The translations under genes and the position numbers were made by a program. Positions 52,378 through 61,310 of a stretch of 64,000 bases of DNA are shown here, piece after piece; within the stretch, counting starts at the first letter, position 1, and the number at the start of each line of letters is the position of its first letter. Source of the stretch: Fredericiella sp963839515. GTDB taxonomy: Bacteria; Chloroflexota; Anaerolineae; Caldilineales; Caldilineaceae. The stretch covers positions 113,594 through 177,593 of the forward strand of contig CAWIVN010000017.1 in the NCBI GenBank assembly GCA_963839515.1, written 5' to 3'. Under the pieces are notes generated by a model. That model ran no database searches. It saw only the letters and a program-made list of their open reading frames with translations, and was not told the origin of the DNA.

Positions 52378-53283
52378 ATGTTTCAGCATGTAAGCTTCAT
52401 CACCACCAGCGCCCGCGGGCTGGATCGGTCCAGCGTACCCATGCGCTTGTTCGAAAAAGCCAAGCGGTTTGGCATCTGGAACCCGAGTGACATCGACTTC
52501 ACGCAGGATGCTGCCGATTGGCAGCGGCTCGACGAGGTGGAACGTGAGGTGCTGCTGCATCTCACTGCGCTCTTTCAGGCTGGGGAAGAGGCGGTCACGA
52601 GCGACATCGTACCCCTGCTGCTGGCCGTCAGCCGCGAGGGACGGTTCGAGGAGGAGTTGTACCTGACCTCCTTCCTCTTTGAAGAGGCCAAGCACACCGA
52701 CTTCTTCCGCCGCTTTCTGGACGAGGTGGCCGGCTGCGAGGCCGATCTCGGGCGCTATCACACCGCCAGCTATCGCCGGCTGGTCTGTGAGGCCTTGCCC
52801 CACAGCATGCAGGCGCTGCTCGTCGATCATTCGCCTGCCGCCCAGCTGCGCGCGTCCGTCACCTACAATATGATCGTAGAGGGCGTACTCGCCGAAACCG
52901 GCTACCATGCCTATCTATCGGCGCTTGAACGCAACGGCCTCATGCCCGGCCAGTGCCGCGGCATCCGCCTGCTCAAGCAGGACGAGTCGCGGCATATCGC
53001 CTACGGCATCTTTCTGATTTCGCGCCTGCTTGCCGCCGACCCGGACTTGTGGGAAGTGGCCGAGGCAACCATGAACGAGCTGTTGTCACCGGCGCTAGGC
53101 GTCGTCGGCGACGTCTTTGGGGCCTATCCGATCATGCCGTTCGGCCTCCAACTCGAGGAACTCACCGACTTCGCCTTGAACCAGTTCAACAAGCGTCTCG
53201 ACCGCATCGAGCGTGCGCGCACGGCTACCGAAGTGGAAGTTGCCTGCATGATCACGACGGCAATCGAAAACGAAGACGCCTGA
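52378..53283 (+). CDS. R2-like ligand-binding oxidase (Mn/Fe)
   Basis: A 301-residue ferritin-like di-metal protein of the R2lox group, not a true ribonucleotide reductase subunit. Residues matching the metal ligands of characterised R2lox are Glu70, Glu103 and His106 (FEEAKH), Glu168 (YNMIVEG), Glu203 and His206 (DESRH). Val73 and Tyr163 are present at the positions that form the Val-Tyr ether crosslink. The start RLFEKAKRFGIWNPSDIDF is characteristic. These proteins bind a long-chain fatty acid-like ligand and assemble a Mn/Fe centre with oxygen. ATG 52378 follows CCAGGAGG. No partner gene is evident. Confidence 0.88.
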   Translation: MFQHVSFITTSARGLDRSSVPMRLFEKAKRFGIWNPSDIDFTQDAADWQRLDEVEREVLLHLTALFQAGEEAVTSDIVPLLLAVSREGRFEEELYLTSFLFEEAKHTDFFRRFLDEVAGCEADLGRYHTASYRRLVCEALPHSMQALLVDHSPAAQLRASVTYNMIVEGVLAETGYHAYLSALERNGLMPGQCRGIRLLKQDESRHIAYGIFLISRLLAADPDLWEVAEATMNELLSPALGVVGDVFGAYPIMPFGLQLEELTDFALNQFNKRLDRIERARTATEVEVACMITTAIENEDA

Positions 53284-53299
53284 CGCGCAGAACCCGGGA

Positions 53300-54151
53300 T
53301 CACACGGTGAACGAGAAGGTAACCGTGTAGTCGTTGACCGCCTTGCCGTTGGCCTTGCGCTCCGTAAACCGCAGCGTCTTGGTGACCGGCACGAGCGAGT
53401 TGAGATCGGCCAGGTCGTTGGTGGTCAGCGTCAGCTGCTTCACGTCGTCGAACAGGTCGTCGAAGTTGAGGGTGGGCTGGCCGGGGACAAGGCGGCCGGT
53501 CTCGATCGTGCCCGTCATATTGCTGATCATGTTCGTGACGTAGCCTGAGTATGCAAGGTTCGTGTTGTTGATCCGCGCTGCGAGCAGTTCGGTCCTCACC
53601 ACGCCGCGGATATTGTCGGGGCTCGAACCGTCATGCTCCATGCAGGCGACGAGGAAAATCACATCCTGCGGGCTGGCGATCGGGCTGCCCTGCCCGCTGA
53701 GGTTCCAGAACGCCGGGCGGTTCTGCGCGGTGAGCACCGACGCATTGCGCGTCACGCCGGGTCCGACACCCGACCACGGGCCAATCTTCACGACGTTGAT
53801 GCTGGGCAGTGTCACCCCGACGACGCCGAGGTTGATGGCATTGGTCATGTCGAACGCAGCGATGATCAGGTACGGCTCGTCATCTCCGACCTCCTTGCTG
53901 GCGGCGTGACACTCGATCTTCTCGACAGTACCGAGGATGTTCTGCGGGACGGGGTTCTCGGCTTGTTCCTCCTGGGCGAGGCACAGATCCAGCTCCGCCT
54001 GGGTCGCCGCGATGTCGGCGTCGATCTGCGCCAGCGTGTCGACCGCCAGCTCGTAGCCCGCGTTGTGGGGCATAGTCGCGACCAGCTCCGCCTGCTCACG
54101 CCGGCGGGCGCGCAACGCAGTGAGCTCGGTTTGAATGGCTGTGCATGCCAT
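53300..54151 (-). CDS. Unknown protein with N-terminal coiled coil
   Basis: A 283-residue protein of no family known to me. Residues 1-65 are a charged helical region with heptad character (ELTALRARRREQAELVATM, IDADIAATQAELDL). The remainder is beta-rich with polar loops (INVVKIGPWSGVGPGVTRN, VIFLVACMEHDGSSPDNIRG), and ends VNDYTVTFSFTV, a sandwich-like closing strand. No signal peptide. ATG 54151 has GAGGAGGA 9 bases upstream, so expression is likely. It could be a structural or surface-binding protein. It converges on the R2-like oxidase gene. Confidence 0.65.
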   Translation of the reverse strand: MACTAIQTELTALRARRREQAELVATMPHNAGYELAVDTLAQIDADIAATQAELDLCLAQEEQAENPVPQNILGTVEKIECHAASKEVGDDEPYLIIAAFDMTNAINLGVVGVTLPSINVVKIGPWSGVGPGVTRNASVLTAQNRPAFWNLSGQGSPIASPQDVIFLVACMEHDGSSPDNIRGVVRTELLAARINNTNLAYSGYVTNMISNMTGTIETGRLVPGQPTLNFDDLFDDVKQLTLTTNDLADLNSLVPVTKTLRFTERKANGKAVNDYTVTFSFTV

Positions 54152-54288
54152 GTTTCGTTCCTCCTCTGTTGAAGACAGGTGAATGTCAATGTTGCCCAAG
54201 GCCCTGCAGCATGGTGATAGCGATGGTAAGCCAAAGGAAAGTTTCTGTCTGTCCAGTCGTGGACATTTCCACTGCGCGGCAGATCACA

Positions 54289-54420
54289 CGCAGACGTCAG
54301 TACCGCCATATCTTAGCCAAACTGGGCAAGGGCGGCGGGTTGATCCCGACGATCTTCCGCAAGGCGCAGAACAAGATCCAGGAGCCGGCCAAGCTGCGCC
54401 GCCTAATCGAGCTGATCAAC
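54289..54420 (+). pseudogene. N-terminal fragment of a type I restriction HsdM-like protein
   Basis: One frame encodes RRQYRHILAKLGK, then LIPTIFRKAQNKIQEPAKLRRLIELIN. The block IFRKAQNKI-x-x-PAKLRRLI-x-LI is characteristic of the N-terminal helical region of HsdM-type DNA methyltransferases. The frame loses this similarity after residue equivalent 54420 and no methylase motifs follow, so it is a truncated relic. Confidence 0.65.
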
Positions 54421-54518
54421 GGTATGCGACCTTGCGGCGGGGACGGACGCTTGCTGGGCGCTGCGGCCCGGCAGAGGCGGAGGGAAATTTTTGGCGGAAG
54501 GGCGCGGCGCAGCGGCTG

Positions 54519-54905
54519 GCGCCGCAGGAAGCCATCCGCGACGAATTCGAGCTGCCGTTCCTGTTCTGCCTGGCGCTGATGCACTGCGAGAACGTAGAGG
54601 AGGTCGACCAGCCGCCAGCACCACGGCCTGTACGCAAGCGGCAGCCGCGCCAGCAGGTGCCGGAGATCCGGTACAAGGCCCTATCGGTCACGCTGCCGGC
54701 CGCGGTGAAGCACAGGGGATCCGGCAGCGAAAGCGGCGGGGAAGCCGAGCCCAAGGCACTGCGCTCTGTACGCGGGCACCTCAAGGACTACAGTGTCAAG
54801 GGGCTGTTTGCCAAGTACAAGGGGGTGTACTGGTGGGATAGCCAGGTGCGTGGGGAGGTCGGTGGGGGCGTGGTGGATAAGGATTATCGGGTGAAGAGGG
54901 AGTAG
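54519..54905 (+). pseudogene. C-terminal fragment with RGHxKDY and WW-x-x-x-VRG motifs
   Basis: In a different frame from the HsdM-like fragment the DNA encodes IRDEFELPFLFCLALMHCENVE, in short form PFLFCLALMHCENV, and at the end VRGHLKDYSVKGLFAKYKG, YWWDSQVRGE and DKDYRVKRE. The R-G-H-x-K-D-Y, GLFxKYKGxYWW, VRG and KDY-x-V elements form a conserved C-terminal domain of uncharacterised proteins that I recall from actinobacteria and others. Start and N-terminus are missing or frame-shifted. The following 296 bases to the TIR gene show nothing recognisable. Confidence 0.45.
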
Positions 54906-55201
54906 GAGACATGACCGCCGTTTCCGTTGACTTGAAATGTGTTATTTGTCCACAGCCGGATGGTACTGGTGGTCTGCAATTACCAGACTCCCGATCCGCG
55001 TGTAGGCCACCATCTACGATAGCTATGTCGAGGCGCCGGACGCGGCAAGCGTGGTGCCCACCAATTGACACAAGTGGAACAGTTGGCAATCGCAACTTTC
55101 TATTGTAAACTTGGAGGAAAGTTGGCATTAGCTACTAGACTTCTTCACCGTCATTTGTGTTTCGCTCGCCATAACCTTTCGTAAATACCCTCACTCTGTC
55201 T

Positions 55202-56473
55202 ATGCTCGAGAATTTCGCCCTCAACCTCGCAGCAGGCTGCACCCAATGGTTTATCCAGTTCTCTGTGACGAAACTGAACAGAAAACTGAATGACCCATTA
55301 GTGGGGGCCTTGCGCAAAGTTTACTCTCCAGCATTTCAAGCTTTAGCACAGTCCGTGGTCTCAGATTTAGAAGAAGCTGTCGGCAAGCTGACAGAGGACG
55401 ACGAGAAGCGTGTGTCCGACATCTTCGAGGAGTATCTGCGTTTGAGCGAAGTCAGTCAAACGTTACTGGAAATGTCGCGGACACAGAAACCACCCGTACA
55501 TGACGTGTTGGAGAAGCATTTCGGGCTCGTGAATGGGCCTCAAAAACTTTTAGACATTGTGCGTTCGGTCGGCGGGGGTGAGAATCCGGTCAAACTAATG
55601 CGTGCTCTCCGACTGTTTTCGGCAACACTTCAAGCGCGGATCGATGCTGAAATCGTGCAGCGTGATAGTGAGCTTCGCAATTGGAGGTCTCTACAAACAG
55701 AATATTCATTTGCAGAAAGCTTGGGACGAATAGAAGCCGGAATAGCCGCCATTCACGCCAACCAACAGGATCGGGAAGATGTTGTCTCTGGTACCAGCCT
55801 AACTTCTGAGAGCACCCAAGCGCCATCAGTCAAGACGATTGTCCGCTACGCCTGCTATATTAGCTATCCCCCACTGCAAGATCAGGAGATGCTCTCACTC
55901 GTCGACAACATGCACAGCATGTTGACTGCTGAATTGTGTAGTTTCAGAGCATTACCCGATCCCTACATACGACCGTACATGGCTGTTGCCGATTATGAAG
56001 AGGTCAGCCTCGCCCAAGCTCTTGGGCAAAGTGCATGCATGATTGTAGTTTACACACCTTCCTACTTTGATCGACGCTGGTCCTTATGCTCCCGCGAGTT
56101 TTGCGCGATGCTTACCATTGAGCAGTGTCGCCGCAAGGTCTTAGGTGAGGCACCATTCGGCGACATAGATTTCATAATCCCGGTAATATTCCGAGGCGGA
56201 AGGTCACTACCACAATCGATCGGCAGGCGGAAGAAGAGCTACGACATCCCACTGCCATACAAAATGTCCACATCCGAGTTTCGTCGTAAATACGGTAAGA
56301 AAATCCAGATGATTGCCGAGGACGTAACGAACTGCTGCCAAATAGTGGGGGCCCGGGAGGATCTGTTCGATGAATGCGAACCGCCGGCTCTGCCGACCCA
56401 TGCAGATGTTGAGGACCTTCTTAGTCAATATGTGCTACAGCCACTTATTTTCAGACAGGGTCGACTTCCGTGA
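55202..56473 (+). CDS. TIR-domain protein, partner of the downstream STAND ATPase
   Basis: A 423-residue protein. Residues 1-200 are helical with coiled-coil stretches; residues about 215-370 form a TIR domain: YACYISYPPLQDQEML, then MAVADYEEVSLAQALGQSACMIVVYTPSYFDRRWSLCSREFCAML (short forms: SACMIVVYTPSYF, CSREFCAM). TIR domains in such settings act as NADases or adaptors. A catalytic Glu of NADase type may be in SREF. The ATG at 55202 lacks a strong ribosome site. It overlaps the next gene by 4 bases, so both are translated together. Its lower GC and codon use differ from the housekeeping genes, suggesting transfer. Confidence 0.82.
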   Translation: MLENFALNLAAGCTQWFIQFSVTKLNRKLNDPLVGALRKVYSPAFQALAQSVVSDLEEAVGKLTEDDEKRVSDIFEEYLRLSEVSQTLLEMSRTQKPPVHDVLEKHFGLVNGPQKLLDIVRSVGGGENPVKLMRALRLFSATLQARIDAEIVQRDSELRNWRSLQTEYSFAESLGRIEAGIAAIHANQQDREDVVSGTSLTSESTQAPSVKTIVRYACYISYPPLQDQEMLSLVDNMHSMLTAELCSFRALPDPYIRPYMAVADYEEVSLAQALGQSACMIVVYTPSYFDRRWSLCSREFCAMLTIEQCRRKVLGEAPFGDIDFIIPVIFRGGRSLPQSIGRRKKSYDIPLPYKMSTSEFRRKYGKKIQMIAEDVTNCCQIVGAREDLFDECEPPALPTHADVEDLLSQYVLQPLIFRQGRLP

Positions 56474-56823
56474 CTGATACATCTGGCCAAGTCGTCACAT
56501 TCTATTCATACAAGGGCGGTACCGGCAGGTCCATGGCCTTGGCGAATGTAGCCTGCTTACTGGCAGCAATACCGCCCGCTCACAATGGCGTGCTCATGGT
56601 TGACTGGGACCTTGACGCACCTGGGTTGCATCGCTATTTCTTTGACCGAATAGACCTTCCTATTTCAAAGGGTTCTGTGAGTTCGACTCGAAGACAAGAA
56701 CTGCTCGACGACTATCCTGGCCTGATCGATATTCTTATCGAGCTGAACTCCAACTCCAAGACGGACCAATCGCCGCAGGCGCGGAAAACGGACCTGAGGC
56801 AGCTCTGTCAAACATCAATCTAG
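56470..56823 (+). CDS. N-terminal MinD/ParA-like segment of the giant STAND ATPase (frame-interrupted)
   Basis: 117 residues in this frame. VVTFYSYKGGTGRSMALANVACLLA carries the deviant P-loop KGGTGRS at residues 15-21 (short excerpt KGGTGR), and LMVDWDLDAPGLHRYFF is the Walker A-prime/switch region, as in the KGG-x-GR ParA-like proteins that pair with TIR proteins. True coding leaves this frame at about 56745-56770 and continues in another frame (AAGAENGPEAALSN, then LLKAGRFDQHY and TTFDWEEFYLRTP) until about 56990, where it enters the frame of the next entry. The two shifts are single-base indels. Confidence 0.7.
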   Translation: MTDTSGQVVTFYSYKGGTGRSMALANVACLLAAIPPAHNGVLMVDWDLDAPGLHRYFFDRIDLPISKGSVSSTRRQELLDDYPGLIDILIELNSNSKTDQSPQARKTDLRQLCQTSI

Positions 56824-57007
56824 ATAACTACATACTGAATGTGAGATTGCCCGATTCGCACCAGAGCCCACTTCACCTATTGAAAGCGGGGCGGTTTGAT
56901 CAACATTACTCTCACAGGGTGACAACTTTTGACTGGGAAGAATTTTATCTTCGTACACCTAGCGTATTTCGTACGTTTTCCGAGGTCTGGCCCGGCGCTA
57001 CTCCTAT

Positions 57008-59206
57008 GTGCTAATTGACTCAAGAACTGGCGTTACAGATACGAGTGGTATCTGTGTTGCTCTGCTTCCGAGCAAACTCGTGGGTGTTTTCACTCCAAAT
57101 CAACAAAGCATTGACGGCATTTTGCGAATTGCGAGACAAGCGGTCGAGTATCGACTTAATTCGGAAGACCTGCGTCCACTGGCTGTGTTTCCGGTTGTGT
57201 CACGGGTTGAGCCGACTGTACCGGAGTTGCAGAGAGACTGGCGACGCGGTAGCCACGAATCCGCCATTGAAGGCTATCAACCCTTGTTTGAAAGCACTTT
57301 TTCAGATCTCTACGGGCTGGAGGAATGTCGTCTTGAATACTATTTCGACCAGGTGCTCCTTCAACATGTTCCCAGCTACTCCTACGGAGAAAAAGTTGCA
57401 GTCTTAAACGAGGATAAAGACAGAGTATCACTGTCGGTAAGCTACGGGGTGTTAGCCAAGGTTTTGTCGAAATTCGATGTACCGTGGCAGTACGTGGAGG
57501 TGCACCGTGCAGACTACTATCAGCACGTGAGTCTGCCTGTTAACTATGTACACCGTCCTGAACTCCTAGCTGAGGTCAAAGCAGCACTACTGGCACCTCG
57601 CTCTGACGTCACTGCTGTAGGAGATCCAGTTCTGGCGCTCACTGGAGTGGTCAAAATGAACGCATTGCACGGCATGGGTGGAATCGGCAAGACCGTCGTA
57701 GCGCGCGCTTTATGCGATGATCCAGACGTGCAGGCAGCGTTCCCTGATGGCATCCTCTGGTCAACCCTCGGTCAAACACCTGACCTAGTAGCGCGCCTGC
57801 GCGAATGGATCGCTGCGTTAGGCGGGTTCTTGCGTACCAATGCGCCAACGCCAGAATCGCTGAAGGATATGCTAGGAAAGATACTAGGTGATCGTGCTTG
57901 CCTGCTGATCGTGGATGACGTATGGCGAAAAGCAGATCTTGATTACTTTTGCACCGGGGCCCCTAACAGTCGGCTACTCATAACCACCCACGATGCTGCC
58001 ATTGTTGAAGATTTTGGGGCAGAGGTAAAGCCGATTCCGTTAATGGCTGACGCGCAGGCAACCGCACTGCTCGAATTGTGGATTGGCCCAGAACAAGACC
58101 TCATTAGCACTACTGACAAACGCATTATTGTTGATCGGCTAGGTCGCCTTCCGTTGGCGATCAGGTTAGCGGGGCCGCAACTGCGCAGCCAGACCGCGGA
58201 CAAATGGCTAGCCGCTTTTGGTGCTAATAAGCTCAAGAGCAGGCGCCAGGAAGCAGTTCATGACAATCTGTCGCTTACTATAGGCCTAAGCTTGGACAGC
58301 TTGCAGCGTATGCACCGCAACCTTTTTGTGGCACTAGCTGTGTTTCCTGAAGATGAACCACTGCACACAGGAGCAATTGCGAAACTGTGGCACGGGATGG
58401 CGGGCCTGAGCCATGATGAAAGCGAGGAGTTACTAAGCGACCTAGTTGATAGGGCATTGTTACAGCAGACTGTATCTGATCAGCGCCGCACACCGGCCCC
58501 TACCATAGGCGGAGAAATTCTGCTGACGCTACATGATCTGATCCGCGACATAATGCTTGACGAACTTCGATCAGAGAGCTTGCTCATAGCACACAGGTCC
58601 CTCGTTGCTAGTTATCGCAGCGAGTTATCTGGAGATTGGGGTACGCTGTCTGATGATGGATATATTTGCGATCACCTCACGTATCACTTAGAACACTTGG
58701 CAAAGACGGATCGCACTGTACTTTCTGAGCTCGTGGAGCTCTTTGCAGATCAATCGTGGATGCATCTGCGCTTTGCGCAGACCCGCAACAGATACGACGG
58801 GTACCTGGCCGATCTTGACCGGTGCTGGCGCTTGCAGCAGCAGTGCTTGGTAGAGGCAATTCGCTCCAGGACTGATCCCTCGCCGATTCTGGCCAACGTC
58901 GTGCGTTTTGCTCTGATTCGCACATCAATCGTGTCGCTAGCAGCCAACTATGTGCCAGCACTTGTCGTACAGGCCGTCAAGACTGGTGTTTGGTCATTTG
59001 ATGAAGCCTACAGTATCGCCCAGTATGTTCCTGATCCTATTCAACGATGTGAAATCCTTGTGCAGACTGCCAAACTCAAACCTCAGGACACTGAACTAGA
59101 GGCGCAGTTTCAAAAAGACGCTTTAGCAGCCATACAGGCTATTACTGACGAGCATAGCCCGCACAGATGTTGGCCGAGCTTTCAAATAACCTCACGGGAC
59201 CATTAA
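57008..59206 (+). CDS. NB-ARC STAND segment of the same protein (frame-interrupted)
   Basis: 732 residues. The beginning YVLIDSRTGVTDTSG (the start codon given is only the first GTG in frame) completes the MinD-like domain. NB-ARC follows: P-loop HGMGGIGKT at about residues 221-229, Walker B ACLLIVDDVW at about 297-306, RLLITTHDA and GRLPLAIRLAGPQLR. A winged helix and LHDLIRDIM region precede helical repeats starting near residue 560. The frame is lost near 59155, where one missing base would join QAITDEHS to the repeat region in the next entry. This is an apoptotic-ATPase-like sensor. Confidence 0.75.
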   Translation: MLIDSRTGVTDTSGICVALLPSKLVGVFTPNQQSIDGILRIARQAVEYRLNSEDLRPLAVFPVVSRVEPTVPELQRDWRRGSHESAIEGYQPLFESTFSDLYGLEECRLEYYFDQVLLQHVPSYSYGEKVAVLNEDKDRVSLSVSYGVLAKVLSKFDVPWQYVEVHRADYYQHVSLPVNYVHRPELLAEVKAALLAPRSDVTAVGDPVLALTGVVKMNALHGMGGIGKTVVARALCDDPDVQAAFPDGILWSTLGQTPDLVARLREWIAALGGFLRTNAPTPESLKDMLGKILGDRACLLIVDDVWRKADLDYFCTGAPNSRLLITTHDAAIVEDFGAEVKPIPLMADAQATALLELWIGPEQDLISTTDKRIIVDRLGRLPLAIRLAGPQLRSQTADKWLAAFGANKLKSRRQEAVHDNLSLTIGLSLDSLQRMHRNLFVALAVFPEDEPLHTGAIAKLWHGMAGLSHDESEELLSDLVDRALLQQTVSDQRRTPAPTIGGEILLTLHDLIRDIMLDELRSESLLIAHRSLVASYRSELSGDWGTLSDDGYICDHLTYHLEHLAKTDRTVLSELVELFADQSWMHLRFAQTRNRYDGYLADLDRCWRLQQQCLVEAIRSRTDPSPILANVVRFALIRTSIVSLAANYVPALVVQAVKTGVWSFDEAYSIAQYVPDPIQRCEILVQTAKLKPQDTELEAQFQKDALAAIQAITDEHSPHRCWPSFQITSRDH

Positions 59207-60756
59207 GAGAGCAGGTGTTGCGCGACGCCGTTGCGGCGGCACAGCTTATCAAGGATGACCGCGGCCGTGCAGAGGCGCTGACGGACATCGCATCACGGTT
59301 GACAGGACCATATCGGGATCGCGTGCTACACGCTGCGCAGGCGGCTGCAGAATCAATTCGGGACCACCACCTCCGTACAGGCGCACTTACAAACCTTGCA
59401 CTACATTCGACCAGAGCAATGCGTGCGAATGTGTTGCGCAAAGCGCTGGTGTCGGCGCAAGCCGTAGAGGATAAGGGAAGTCGTGTAGCAGCGCTTACCA
59501 ACCTTGCACCGCAACTCCAGAGTTCATTGCGGAAGCAGATGCTGCAAGAGGCGCTGGCAGTGGCGCAGACGGTCGAAGACGATTATATTCGCGCATGCGC
59601 AATGGCCAGCCTATTCGCCCAGTTAGCGGGTAGTCTACAAGAGCAGGTACTCCAAAGTGCATTAGTGGCAGCAAAGGGGATTGATGATGAGCGCAGTCGT
59701 GCAGCAGTGCTTACCGGCCTAGCGAATCTACTCACCGGATCACTGCGAGAGCGAGTGCTGCAAGATGCATTGGTGGCAGCAAAGGGGATTGATGATGAGC
59801 GCAGTCGTGCAGCAGTGCTTACCGACCTAGCGAATCTACTCACCGGATCACTGCGAGAGCGAGTGCTGCAAGATGCATTGGTGGCAGCAAAGGGGATTGA
59901 TGATGAGCGCAGTCGTGCAGCAGTGCTTACCGACCTAGCGAATCTACTCACCGGATCACTGCGAGAGCGAGTGCTGCAAGATGCACTTGAAGCGTCACTA
60001 GCAGTAATAGACAAGTGTAGTCGTGCAGAGGCATTGAATAAACTGGCACCTCAACTCACAGGATCTCTGCTACGAGATGCGCTGAAAGCGGTACTGGCGA
60101 TCGATGATGAGCGCAGTCGCGCAGCGGCGTTAGCCAGCCTGGCACCTCAACTCACAGGAGAGCTGCAGCACGTAGCACTGGAAGCTGCACTGGAAGCGGT
60201 ACTGGCGATCGATGATGAGCGCAGTCGCGCAGCGGCGTTAGCCAGCCTGGCACCTCACCTCACAGGAGAGCTGCAGCACGTAGCACTGGAAGCGGCACTG
60301 AAAGCGGCACTGGCGATCGATGATGAGCGCAGTCGCGCAGCGGCGTTAGCCAGCCTAATACCTCACCTCACAGGAGAGCTGCAGCACGTAGCACTGGAAG
60401 CTGCACTGGAAGCAGCACTGGCGATCGATGATGAGCGCAGTCGCGCAGCGGCGTTAGCCAGCCTGGCACCTCACCTCACAGGAGAGCTGCAGCACGTAGC
60501 ACTGAAAGCGGCACTGGCGATCGATGATGAGCGCAGTCGCGCAGCGGCGTTAGCCAGCCTGGCATCTCACCTCACAGGAGAGCTGCAGCACGTAGCACTG
60601 GAAGCGGTACTGAAAGCAGCACTGGCGATCGATGATGAGCGCAGATCGCGCAGCGGCGTTAGCCAGCCTAATACCTCACCTCACAGGAGAGCTGCAGCAC
60701 GTAGCACTGGAAGCGGTACTGGAAGCGGCACTGGAAGCAGCACTGGCGATCGATGA
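59167..60756 (+). CDS. Helical-repeat segment of the STAND ATPase (frame-interrupted)
   Basis: 529 residues of 36-residue two-helix repeats of the type ALVAAKGIDDERSRAAVL / LANLLTGSLRERVLQD and AALAIDDERSRAAALAS / LAPHLTGELQHVALE. Each has DDERSRA before the second helix. The units form a solenoid like other superstructure repeats in STAND sensors. Early repeats are diverged; those from 59659 on are nearly identical at DNA level. The frame is genuine until an extra A at about 60647, after which it runs out as a low-complexity GSGTGSG artefact. No ribosome site precedes the first ATG, which agrees with it being the middle of a longer gene. Confidence 0.72.
   Translation: MLAELSNNLTGPLREQVLRDAVAAAQLIKDDRGRAEALTDIASRLTGPYRDRVLHAAQAAAESIRDHHLRTGALTNLALHSTRAMRANVLRKALVSAQAVEDKGSRVAALTNLAPQLQSSLRKQMLQEALAVAQTVEDDYIRACAMASLFAQLAGSLQEQVLQSALVAAKGIDDERSRAAVLTGLANLLTGSLRERVLQDALVAAKGIDDERSRAAVLTDLANLLTGSLRERVLQDALVAAKGIDDERSRAAVLTDLANLLTGSLRERVLQDALEASLAVIDKCSRAEALNKLAPQLTGSLLRDALKAVLAIDDERSRAAALASLAPQLTGELQHVALEAALEAVLAIDDERSRAAALASLAPHLTGELQHVALEAALKAALAIDDERSRAAALASLIPHLTGELQHVALEAALEAALAIDDERSRAAALASLAPHLTGELQHVALKAALAIDDERSRAAALASLASHLTGELQHVALEAVLKAALAIDDERRSRSGVSQPNTSPHRRAAARSTGSGTGSGTGSSTGDR
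59659..59982. repeat. Three near-identical 108-bp coding repeats, block A
   Basis: Units begin at 59659, 59767 and 59875 with GCATTRGTGGCAGCAAAGG and end CGAGTGCTGCAAGAT. The second and third are essentially identical, so the duplication is recent. Each encodes one 36-residue helical repeat. Confidence 0.85.
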
Positions 60757-61310
60757 TGAGCGCATCGCGCAGCGGCGTTAGCCAGCCTGGCACCTCACCT
60801 CACAGGAGAGCTGCAGCACGTAGCACTGGAAGCGGCACTGGCGATCGATGATGAGCGCAGTCGCGCAGCGGCGTTAGCCAGCCTGGCACCTCACCTCACA
60901 GGAGAGCTGCAGCACGTAGCACTGGAAGCGGCACTGGCGATCGATGATGAGCGCCGGTCGCGCAGCGGCGTTAGCCAGCCTGGCACCTCAACTCACAGGA
61001 TCTCTGCTACGAGATGCGCTGAAAGCGGTACTGGCGATCGATGATGAGCGCAGTCGCGCAGCGGCGTTAGCCAGCCTGGCACCTCAACTCACAGGAGAGC
61101 TGCAGCACGTAGCACTGGAAGCGGCACTGGAAGCAGCACTGGCGATCGATGATGAGCGCAGTCGCGCAGCGGCGTTAGCCAGCCTAGTACCTCACCTCAC
61201 AGGAGAGCTGCAGCACGTAGCACTGGAAGCGGTACTGAAAGCGGCACTGGCGATCGATGATGAGCGCAGTCGCGCAGCGGCGTTAGCCAGCCTAATACCT
61301 CACCTCACAG
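60097..61310. repeat. About eleven 96-121 bp coding repeats, block B, with 12-bp submodules
   Basis: Marker GCGATCGATGATGAGCGC recurs at 60097, 60205, 60313, 60421, 60517, 60625, 60746 and onwards to about 61253. Spacing is mostly 108 bp, once 96 and once 121 (108 plus 12 plus 1). The difference is the number of 12-bp GAAGCGGCACTG-type units (Glu-Ala-Ala-Leu). Three units carry a single-base indel at the same spot after GATGAGCGC. Confidence 0.85.

Noticed and set aside
52378..53283. Class I ribonucleotide reductase small subunit
   Set aside because: Length, the KAKRFGIWNPSDIDF start and the Val-Tyr crosslink pair fit R2-like ligand-binding oxidase, and no large subunit gene is near.
60097..61310. 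CRISPR-like reading of the 108-bp repeats
   Set aside because: The repeats are coding, in phase by multiples of 12 bp, and encode a helical solenoid.
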